From: Anaerolineales bacterium UBA2181 | GTDB lineage: Bacteria; Chloroflexota; Anaerolineae; Promineifilales; UBA4811 | Direction of reading: 5' to 3' | Assembly (NCBI GenBank): GCA_002328075.1 | Contig: DCVT01000042.1 | Location: 1 to 64,000, forward strand | DNA length: 64,000 nucleotides | Shown here: positions 55,147-62,410 of the stretch, piece after piece | Layout: each line of letters starts with the position of its first letter | How positions within the stretch are numbered: position 1 is the first letter of the stretch | Position numbers and translations under genes: made by a program | The notes under the pieces: generated by a model | Databases searched by the model: none | Told to the model about the DNA's origin: nothing | The model's input: only the letters and a program-made list of their open reading frames with translations

Positions 55147-55653
55147 CTACACGGGTTTGAAATGGCGTATGTCCAGGATAGAGCCGGTGCGTTCCTCTTC
55201 CGGTTTCCAGACTGCCTGGACGCGCATGCCAATGTGCACCTTCTTGGGGTCCACGTCACCCAATAGGTGCATGATTCCTACAGACGGGCGGGTGCCATCA
55301 ATGTCAATGACCGCGGGTATCTGCGGTTCGGTCAGATACTGCATGTCCCACGTAACGTAGCACAACGAAAAGGTGTTCACCGTGCCGGTGTCTGGCAGGT
55401 TCACCCAGTCGTCCATCGGGCGAAAGCACCACTCGCAAAAGGCCCGGGGCGGAACCACTGTCCGGCGGCACTGGTTGCAGCGCACGCCGACAAGATGCCC
55501 TTGCTTCAATTCGCTCAGGTACCGGCCGATGGCGATGCCGGCGTCCCAGGCGTACTGTGCCTGCGGGTCCCATGTGTTGTACAGGACGCGACCCTGTTCA
55601 AAGTCCGACTCGTGCAGGTACACTCCGGGGAATTTATCTATCTTGACGGTCAT
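55147..55653 (-). CDS. Zn-ribbon/OB-fold DUF35 protein B (thiolase partner)
   Basis: The protein has 168 residues from ATG 55653 (AAGGAG 9 bases upstream). The zinc ribbon is C59-x2-C62...C73-x2-C76 (RCNQCRRTVVPPRAFCEWC), then an OB-fold ending ERTGSILDIRHFKPV. The shared ERxGSILDIRHF ending shows it is a paralogue of protein A. Its N-terminus carries a 40-residue extension. With two thiolase-like genes just upstream, one DUF35 per thiolase is a natural arrangement. Confidence 0.8.
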   Translation of the reverse strand: MTVKIDKFPGVYLHESDFEQGRVLYNTWDPQAQYAWDAGIAIGRYLSELKQGHLVGVRCNQCRRTVVPPRAFCEWCFRPMDDWVNLPDTGTVNTFSLCYVTWDMQYLTEPQIPAVIDIDGTRPSVGIMHLLGDVDPKKVHIGMRVQAVWKPEEERTGSILDIRHFKPV

Positions 55654-55671
55654 GGCAGACTCTCCTTCTGG

Positions 55672-56838
55672 CTACACACCTAGCACCGCAACAGTGCCCA
55701 CCTGCATCAGGTCGCCCCATGCCTGAGCGACGCCACGCCTGGGCTGGCCGGGCACCTGGCGGGCGCCGGCCTCTCCTCGCAGCTGCCAGAAAAGCTCTGC
55801 GACTTTCATCAGCCCGGCAGCGGCAATCGGATTGCCGACCCCCAACAGGCCACCACTGGGGCAGACGGGCAAGTCGCCGTTCCTTTGCGTGATCCCCAAC
55901 GCGGTTGCCTCGGGTGCCTTGCCCCGGTCAAACAACATGAGCCCTTCCAGGTGGTGCAGTTCTTTGTAGTCAAAGGGGTCGTACGGCTCGGCAATGTGGA
56001 TCTGTTTGCGGGGCTCGGTAATGCCGGCCATTTCGTAAGCCATGCGGGCTGCTTTCTCCACGTAACGCGGGTAGCATAGGTCGCGATTCGTCCAGTAAGC
56101 CGTATCCAGGTTCCAGCCTACGCCCTCGATCCAAATCGGTTTGTCACAGATGCGGCGTGCGACGTGTTCGGCCGCCAGGACCAGCGCTACTGCTCCATCG
56201 GTCACCGGGCTCACATCCAATCGCTGGACGGGCCATGCGAGCACCTCAGAGTTCAGAACGTCCTGCAACGTGATGTTGGCGTCCCCGAGCAGGCTGCAGG
56301 GGTGGTCGGCCGCATTTCGCTTGTTCTTGACCGACACCAGGGCAATATCCTCTTTCTTGAGCCCGTAGGTGTGCATGTAGCGGTTCATCTCCATGGCAAA
56401 GATCCATAGGAGATTTGGCTTCAACGGGCGTTCGGTGGTGTGGTCAAAGATGGTGAGGAACGCTCCCTGCGGGTGCGGCTGGCACGAGGACATCTTTTCC
56501 TCACAGACCACCAGGCAGATGTCGAAAAGGCCAGACGCCACGTGGTACCAGCCGTGGATAGGAGCAAACACGCCGGTGCCTCCGCCGACGTAGCAGCGCG
56601 TGTACGGTTTGCGCCAGGCGCCTGACCCATCCGACAGGTACTCCCCTTTCATATGTACGCCATCAAACGAGTCCGGTGCGGTGCCGTGTACCACACAGTC
56701 CACTTCATCCAGCGTCAGGTCGCAGTAGTCCAGGGCCATCTTGGACGCTTCATATGACAGCTCCTTTCCGGTCTCTAGTGCGCGACGGACGAAACGAGTC
56801 ATGCCCGCTCCGACAACAGCGACTTTGCGCATTGCCAT
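55672..56838 (-). CDS. Thiolase (SCP2/acetyl-CoA acetyltransferase-like) 1, nucleophilic Cys present
   Basis: From ATG 56838, behind AGGAGG, the protein has 388 residues. The nucleophile is C82 in TRCYVGGGTG. The C-terminal catalytic loops IAEPYDPFDYKELHHLEGL and LPVCPSGGLLGVGNP hold the His and second Cys positions of the SCP2-type branch (archaeal-like, DUF35-dependent). It should cleave or join acyl-CoA thioesters with its OB-fold partner. It follows thiolase 2 by 10 bases in the same operon. Start upstream at 56952 was rejected because the added segment is Pro/Arg-rich and lacks a ribosome binding site. Confidence 0.85.
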   Translation of the reverse strand: MAMRKVAVVGAGMTRFVRRALETGKELSYEASKMALDYCDLTLDEVDCVVHGTAPDSFDGVHMKGEYLSDGSGAWRKPYTRCYVGGGTGVFAPIHGWYHVASGLFDICLVVCEEKMSSCQPHPQGAFLTIFDHTTERPLKPNLLWIFAMEMNRYMHTYGLKKEDIALVSVKNKRNAADHPCSLLGDANITLQDVLNSEVLAWPVQRLDVSPVTDGAVALVLAAEHVARRICDKPIWIEGVGWNLDTAYWTNRDLCYPRYVEKAARMAYEMAGITEPRKQIHIAEPYDPFDYKELHHLEGLMLFDRGKAPEATALGITQRNGDLPVCPSGGLLGVGNPIAAAGLMKVAELFWQLRGEAGARQVPGQPRRGVAQAWGDLMQVGTVAVLGV

Positions 56839-56848
56839 GGTTTGCCTC

Positions 56849-58000
56849 CTAGCTGCTGAGAATGACGGCGGCGCCGCTGGTGCTGGGCACGCCGCGCCAA
56901 CCAAAGGCCAGACCGGTTTCGACGCCCGGTATCTGATGGGCGCCGGCCTCACCGCGCAATTGCAGGGCTACCTCCACCACTGCTCGCAGGCCGGAAGCGT
57001 CCAGCAGGTGACCCCCGCCGATGCTTCCACCGGATGCATTGACCGGGAGAGCGCCCTCTATCTCTGTGACGCCATCGGCGGTGAGAAAGCCACCCCGACC
57101 GTATTCACAGAACCCCAGGGCTTCCAGGTGCTGCAATTCCTTGTAGGAATAGGCGTCATCGATCTCGGCTAGATCAATCTCGTCCATCGCGTTACGGATC
57201 CCGGCCGTGCGGTAGGCCATCCGCCCCGCCTCTTCCGCATAGATGGCGCGACCCCAAGCCCGATTCTCCAGCGAGGGAGAGTCATTGCACCAGCCTATGC
57301 CCCGAATCCAGATCGGAACGTCGGTGAGACTCTGTGCCACCTCGGCGGATGCCAGCACCACCACGATGGCGCCGTCGGCGTGCGGGCTGATGTCCACCAC
57401 CGAAAGCGGGTACGCGACCATCTCTGAATCCAATGCCTGGTCGGGTTCAAGCGCGGCGCCAAAAGCCGCTGCCGGATTGAGCAGAGCATTACGCTTGTTT
57501 TTTGCCACCACCAGGGCGCAGTGCTCCCGGGTCGCTCCGCTCGTGTACAGATAGCGATTCATCTCCATTCCAGCGATAAAAACCGGATTGGCACGCAGCG
57601 GCCGATTGAGCACTGGGTCCATGGCGTACGCAGTGATGCGGGGCAGCGTCAGTACGTTGGAGGCCTTGCTGTGCGCCTCAACCGCTACCACGTCCACAAT
57701 CCCGCTGGCAATCTGCATATAGGCCGTTGCCAGTCCGTGGATGCCGTCGCCTGGAATGGTGACGTTGGGCTTGAGCATTCCGCCCAACTGGTCAGGAACA
57801 TATTCGTCGAATATGCTGGTCCCTTCCGTGAAATCTTCGGCAACCGAGACGATGCTGTCCACGTCCGAGCGCGGGTCCAGCCCGGCGTCTTCGTATGCCT
57901 TGACCGCTGCTTCGTACACCAGTTCCTTGTAGGAGACTTCCGGCGTGAGGGGACGGAAGCTGGTGTACCCGATGCCCACAATGGCTACCTCTTGGGACAT
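56849..58000 (-). CDS. Thiolase-like protein 2, nucleophilic Cys missing
   Basis: The 383-residue protein starts at ATG 58000 behind CAAGGAGG. It is about the same length as thiolase 1 and shares the C-terminal loops EIDDAYSYKELQHLEAL and LPVNASGGSIGGGHLLDASG. At the nucleophile, thiolase 1 has TRCYVGGG, whereas this protein has VTIPGDGIHG (81-90), so the Cys is gone, and the second Cys (CPSGG) is N (NASGG). It cannot work as a normal thiolase. A retro-aldolase role like Ltp2, which also pairs with a DUF35 protein, is possible. Transcription starts from the promoter at 58178-58205. Confidence 0.8.
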   Translation of the reverse strand: MSQEVAIVGIGYTSFRPLTPEVSYKELVYEAAVKAYEDAGLDPRSDVDSIVSVAEDFTEGTSIFDEYVPDQLGGMLKPNVTIPGDGIHGLATAYMQIASGIVDVVAVEAHSKASNVLTLPRITAYAMDPVLNRPLRANPVFIAGMEMNRYLYTSGATREHCALVVAKNKRNALLNPAAAFGAALEPDQALDSEMVAYPLSVVDISPHADGAIVVVLASAEVAQSLTDVPIWIRGIGWCNDSPSLENRAWGRAIYAEEAGRMAYRTAGIRNAMDEIDLAEIDDAYSYKELQHLEALGFCEYGRGGFLTADGVTEIEGALPVNASGGSIGGGHLLDASGLRAVVEVALQLRGEAGAHQIPGVETGLAFGWRGVPSTSGAAVILSS

Positions 58001-58326
58001 TCATTGCCTCCTTGAATGATGACCTGCAACGCGACACGCATGATCCTCTCGTGTCCTGTTGGCCCGCTGTCCGCTTGTCCTGTTCGACCGGCATTTATCT
58101 CGATGGACCTCACCTCCTTGCCCATATGACACCATGGCCCGGCGTCACTCCTGTTCGCCAGAACCGCTTCTTGGCTTATTGTATCCGCAGCAACCGCGCG
58201 TGCAAGTGATGCAGGTCAAGTGCAGCCAGAGCTCGTTCATCGGCACGCCTGCCGGACACCACACGGGCGGCGGGTTCAGCAGCGCTCACCCAGATCGAAC
58301 CCGGCTAGCCTGCCCAGAGGCTTGGC
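58001..58326. other. Intergenic region between thiolase operon and CoA-transferase genes
   Basis: The 326 bases include the thiolase operon promoter (58178-58205) and a leader of about 170 bases. No gene or RNA was recognised. Confidence 0.45.
58178..58205 (-). promoter_or_regulatory. Promoter of the thiolase/DUF35 operon
   Basis: Minus strand: TTGCAC (58205-58200), 16-base spacer, TACAAT (58183-58178). Confidence 0.55.
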
Positions 58327-59102
58327 CTAAGACGAGTACATGCCCGAGGGATCCAACTCCTCGCGGATGATCCTCAACTCCTCGGCCTCGGGCGGTTCCG
58401 TCGTCTGCACCTCATCCGCCGTGCAAAGCGGCCAACTGATCTCGCGCCGTACCTGGTCCACAGTCACGCCCGGGTGCACCGAGATCAAACGCATTTCGTG
58501 TGTCGCCGGATCAACGTCAAACACGGCCTTGTCAGTCACGACCAGGCCGGGCCCTTGCCCACGAATGCCCAACGCATCTCGCTCACCCGGCCGGCCTGCT
58601 AGGTGGCCGACGCTGGTAATGAACGCCAGCCGCTCCACAAAGCTCCGTCTCTGCAGGCGAGTGATGATGTACACCTTTTTGGCATGCAGCGCGATCTCGC
58701 ATGCGCCACCGCTGCCGGGAAGGCGAACAGCCGGAGATCGGTACATGGCGGACAAATCGTCCGGATGGCTGCCGATGACGGTGGTGTTGATATTGCCGAA
58801 TCGGTCGATCTGCGCCACGCCCAAAAAAGCCACCTCAATGCGGCCACCCCGTGAATAATCCATGAACAGATCGGCCATCGGGCACACCAGCGTGGCGCCG
58901 CTTATCAGTGTAGGATCGCCGATGGAGAGGGGAAGCCGCGCCGGTTGGGCGCCGAACACGCCGGATTCGTAAACCAGTTCAAGGTCCGGCGCGCCAGGTT
59001 ACAGGCGATGTTTGGCAGGCCGACGCCGACAAAGACCACCCTTTCTCGGGCCAGAGCTCGCGCCGAGCAGACGATCATCAACTCAGAAGGAGTGAATTGC
59101 AT
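58327..59102 (-). pseudogene. CoA-transferase subunit B (GctB-like), frameshifted
   Basis: The ATG at 59102 has GGGAG 8 bases upstream. The first frame gives MQFTPSELMIVCSARALARE and runs to VGLPNIACNLARR, near 58990. The rest of the gene lies in another frame, from APDLELVYESGVFGAQP (58992 downward) to the stop at 58327, and includes the catalytic Glu context YESG. Homologues have four residues (type KRTH) between CNLA and APDL; here the two frames meet with a net loss of one base. That fits a 13-base deletion at a GCGCGCCGG-rich spot. The two parts sum to about 258 residues, normal for the family. It could be a real inactivation or an assembly error. Confidence 0.75.
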
Positions 59103-59151
59103 ATTGGTGCTCCCGGGTCGACTGGTGGAGGGACAAGCAACACCGGCCGGC

Positions 59152-60090
59152 TCAATCTGCTGCCTGACTGGATGGGTCAACCTGATTGGCATACAATCCA
59201 TAGTTGACCGGGCAAGAGAGAGCATCGCCCGGCGCCAGGCGTGACCAGATGGACGGTTCTTGCCTGGTGAGTTTGTCCAGGTATTCCTCCCAGCAAGTCA
59301 CGCCGAACACCCATTCGTCTAGCCAATCCAACGCAGCTGAGTGGTCGCGCGATATGCGGTCCCACGTCAGGTAGAACTGGTTGTCGCGGTCGTAATATCC
59401 CTGAACGTAGAAGGGATGAGCGCCGCGGGGCTGGTGAACGACGGCGTCCACCGCCAGGTGCGGCATCACGGTTCGGTTAGGGTCGCGGCGGATCAATGAC
59501 TGGTCCACGATCTCCTCCACGACCACGATCACATGGCGGGCGGAAAAGGCGGTCTCTTTTTGAACCCCCAGGAGGCCCCACATCTGTGTGTTGCCCTGAG
59601 AGTCCGCCCGCTGCGCGTGGATGATGGCAACATCCGGGTTCAAAGGCGGAACGACTGCGATCCGCTCAGGGGTGTACGGGCTATCGACAAACTGGATGCG
59701 GGGGTTGACACGGGGTAGATCATCGCCCAAGTGACTGCGCAAGGGAAAGAAGGGCAACCCGGCAGCTCCGGCCGTGTACCGGCATACCATGCCAAAGTGC
59801 GAATACTCTTCCAGTTCCACCGCGCACGGCACTCCCTTTTCAATAGCGCGGCGGATGCAGTGCAAGGGGCCGATGCCCGGATTGCCCAGGTAGCTAAATA
59901 TCAGCTTGCGGGCACACCCGGCCGCAACCATCTGATCGTAGATCAGGTCGGGCGTCATCCGACAAAGGACCAGGTCCCTCCGGCGCTGTCGGATGATCTC
60001 GTGGGCGGCCGCGGTGCAGATGAAAGCGGTGAACCCCTCGATGGCAACGGTGTCTCCGTCGTGCACCAGTCTTTGGATAGCGTCATGCAT
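59152..60090 (-). CDS. CoA-transferase subunit A (GctA-like)
   Basis: The frame gives 312 residues from the first ATG (60090). The opening HDGDTVAIEGFTAFICTAAAH, then LCRMTPDLIYDQMVAAGCARKLIFSYLGNPGIG and PEYSHFGM-like segments fit the A subunit of glutaconate-type family I CoA-transferases. The next gene (frameshifted) is the B subunit. The natural start is probably further up: homologues begin with M-x-x-KLT before the DxHxAI, and here the codon at that position (60111) is ATA, with a perfect AGGAG at 60120-60124. If ATA is not used, the protein starts at 60090 with a poor ribosome binding site. Confidence 0.8.
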   Translation of the reverse strand: MHDAIQRLVHDGDTVAIEGFTAFICTAAAHEIIRQRRRDLVLCRMTPDLIYDQMVAAGCARKLIFSYLGNPGIGPLHCIRRAIEKGVPCAVELEEYSHFGMVCRYTAGAAGLPFFPLRSHLGDDLPRVNPRIQFVDSPYTPERIAVVPPLNPDVAIIHAQRADSQGNTQMWGLLGVQKETAFSARHVIVVVEEIVDQSLIRRDPNRTVMPHLAVDAVVHQPRGAHPFYVQGYYDRDNQFYLTWDRISRDHSAALDWLDEWVFGVTCWEEYLDKLTRQEPSIWSRLAPGDALSCPVNYGLYANQVDPSSQAAD

Positions 60091-60166
60091 ATCGGTGAGC
60101 TTGGCGGCTATGATTGGATCTCCTGTGGTTCTCCTTCCGGTGGGGTGGCAAGACTCGAGCCGACGG

Positions 60167-60985
60167 TCACTCGACAGTGGTCTGAGGCGGCTGGCGCGGC
60201 CTCAGAGGGATGGTGCGGAACTCGCGCACAAAGCGCGCAAAGTTGCCAACGATGGTTTCGAACAGCGCCCGGCCGAATTCGGCCGTGGCTACGGTGGGGT
60301 CGCCGCAAACGCCTGTCCGGCTCATCCTGGACCACCAATCCTGCCAGCTCAGTACGCTGGGCTCCGGATGGTCCCAGTTGAAATACTCTAGCTTGATCTG
60401 GCCAATCTCCCGGATCGCCTTGTCCATCTGCACCAGGTCGGGCCGCAGATGCAACATCAACGCCGTTTCAAACTCGCCAGCGTGCGCCACTCCGCCCGGC
60501 GCTGACCGGCGCATCTGAGAGAGCGTAGGTTCAGCGAAGGTGGGGTCGATGGCAGCATTGGGGCTCATGGCGCCGCAGACCACACCTGTCTCCAGCACGA
60601 CGCGGCGCGCGGCCAGGTCCGCAATCGGCGCGTTGGACCCGTGGCCATTGACCAACAGAATGTGGGTGAATCCATGCCGCGCCACGCTGATGGCTACATC
60701 GGATACGTAGCGGATCAACGTGAGCATGTCCACCGATACGGTACCCGGAAAATCCATGTGGTGCTCGTCCAGGCCGTAGGGGATGAGGGGCATCACCAGC
60801 GCCAGCCCGTCAACGCGCTGGGCCACCTCGTGGCAGATAGCTTCCACAATGGTGTTGTCGGTACTGACGGGCAGGTGAGGGCCATGGTCCTCGATGGTAC
60901 CAAAGGGAAGCAGAACCGCCGGTTGTTGCTGGATGGCCTCACGCATTTGAGGCCAGGATAGCTCTTCGTAGCGGGTCGGGTTCAA
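60167..60985 (-). CDS. Creatininase-family amidohydrolase
   Basis: The 272-residue protein starts at TTG 60985, whose TTGA overlaps the aminotransferase stop by 4 bases (translational coupling). Metal ligands of the family are present: E32 and H34 in TIEDHGPH, D43 in STDN, H115 in VNGHGSN, and E171 in HAGEFET. Creatininase relatives open cyclic amides or cleave formamides, so the enzyme may open a lactam ring or hydrolyse an N-substituted amide in the catabolic route. Creatinine itself is unlikely to be the substrate. Confidence 0.8.
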   Translation of the reverse strand: MNPTRYEELSWPQMREAIQQQPAVLLPFGTIEDHGPHLPVSTDNTIVEAICHEVAQRVDGLALVMPLIPYGLDEHHMDFPGTVSVDMLTLIRYVSDVAISVARHGFTHILLVNGHGSNAPIADLAARRVVLETGVVCGAMSPNAAIDPTFAEPTLSQMRRSAPGGVAHAGEFETALMLHLRPDLVQMDKAIREIGQIKLEYFNWDHPEPSVLSWQDWWSRMSRTGVCGDPTVATAEFGRALFETIVGNFARFVREFRTIPLRPRQPPQTTVE

Positions 60986-62328
60986 GGTTGCACCCCCGCC
61001 TTCTCGACCTCCATGACCGCCTCGGCAAAGATCTGAAAGGCGGTATCGGCCTCGGCCTCGGTGATAATCAGGGGAGGGGAAAAGCGGATGCTGTTCGGGC
61101 CGCAGGTCAGCGTCAGTAGGCCCCGTTTAAAGCACCCTAGCATCACCTGTTCCGCCTCCCGCACGGCCTTCTTGCGGGTCACCTTGTCCTGAACCAGTTC
61201 CACGCCAATCATCAGCCCGCGGCCGCGCACGTCCCCGATGAGCCGGCTGCTTTCGGCCAGGTCGGCCAGTTTGGCCATGAGGTAAGCTCCAATCCGTGTA
61301 GCGTTATCCAGCAGCCTTTCCTCCTCCAATACGTCCAGGGTCGCGTGCGCGGCGGCGCAGCACACGGGGTTGCCGCCAAACGTGCTGCCGTGGGAGCCGG
61401 GCGGCCAGCGCATCAGTTCGCGGCGCGCGATCATGGCCGCGATAGGCATGCCGGAAGCCAATGCCTTGGCCATGCAGATCATATCTGGTTCTACCCCCCA
61501 ATGCTCCACCGCAAACATCTTGCCAGTGCGACCCATGCCGGACTGGATCTCGTCTGCTACCAACAGGATATCGTGTCGTTTACACAGCTCGGCCAGTTTG
61601 CTCAGCCATCCCACGGGCGGGACGATGTACCCACCTTCACCCTGAATAGCTTCGACAAAGACGGCGGCGACCTCGTCGGGCGCTACCGTTTTGCCAAAGA
61701 CCTGATCCTCGATAAAGTCCACGCAGGCCAGATTGCATTGGGGATATGTGAGGTGATGTGCGCACCGGTAGCAGTAGGCATACGGAATGTGGGTGATGGC
61801 CGGGACGAGCGGGCGAAAGCCGCTATGGTACAACGTCTTGCTGGCCGTCAGAGAGATGGCTCCCATCGTCCGGCCATGAAAGGCGCCCATGAACGCCAGG
61901 ATATGGGTCCGGCGAGTGGCGTGGCGCGTCAGTTTGAGAGCTGCCTCGACGGCCTCGGCCCCCGAGTTTCCCAGGTAGGCCACCATGGGCTCTTTGCCGG
62001 GCGCTAGCCGGCCGAGCCTCTCGGCAAGGCTGATGTAGAGCGGGTCGTAAAAGTCGGCGGCGCATATGTGTAGCAGGTTACCGGCCTGCTCCCGGATCGC
62101 CTGAACAACGCGCGGGTGGCAATGCCCGGTGGAACAGACCGCGATGCCCGCGGCGCAATCTAGGAAGCGGTTGCCATCCACGTCTTCCACTTCCGTGCCG
62201 GCCGCCCGCTTGACGACGAGCGGATAGGCGTGGGGAAGCGAGGGGCTGACGGACCGTCTGTTTTGGGCCAACACGGCCTTGGCCTTGGGGCCAGGGAGTT
62301 CGGTCACCAGGTTTGGTTTCGTGTTCAT
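60982..62328 (-). CDS. Class III aminotransferase (4-aminobutyrate/ornithine type), copy 2
   Basis: I take ATG 62328 (448 residues), because AGGAGG is 7 bases upstream; ATG 62334 would be too close. PLP landmarks are AFHGRTMG, VADEIQSGMGRTG with D259, and K288 in MAKALASGMP. A Cys-rich insert CYRCAHHLTYPQCNLAC (about residues 186-202) is absent from copy 1. It recalls the C-x2-C...C-x3-C loop in Thermococcales ornithine aminotransferase/amino acid racemase proteins. It follows AOR copy 2 by 82 bases and precedes the creatininase with a 4-base overlap. Confidence 0.85.
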   Translation of the reverse strand: MNTKPNLVTELPGPKAKAVLAQNRRSVSPSLPHAYPLVVKRAAGTEVEDVDGNRFLDCAAGIAVCSTGHCHPRVVQAIREQAGNLLHICAADFYDPLYISLAERLGRLAPGKEPMVAYLGNSGAEAVEAALKLTRHATRRTHILAFMGAFHGRTMGAISLTASKTLYHSGFRPLVPAITHIPYAYCYRCAHHLTYPQCNLACVDFIEDQVFGKTVAPDEVAAVFVEAIQGEGGYIVPPVGWLSKLAELCKRHDILLVADEIQSGMGRTGKMFAVEHWGVEPDMICMAKALASGMPIAAMIARRELMRWPPGSHGSTFGGNPVCCAAAHATLDVLEEERLLDNATRIGAYLMAKLADLAESSRLIGDVRGRGLMIGVELVQDKVTRKKAVREAEQVMLGCFKRGLLTLTCGPNSIRFSPPLIITEAEADTAFQIFAEAVMEVEKAGVQP

Positions 62329-62410
62329 GTCCATTCCTCCTGGACTGTTTGAAAGAAACGGCCAGGGACGGTGCGGGTGCGCTGCGCCGCGCCTGGCTCA
62401 AGGGATTGTG

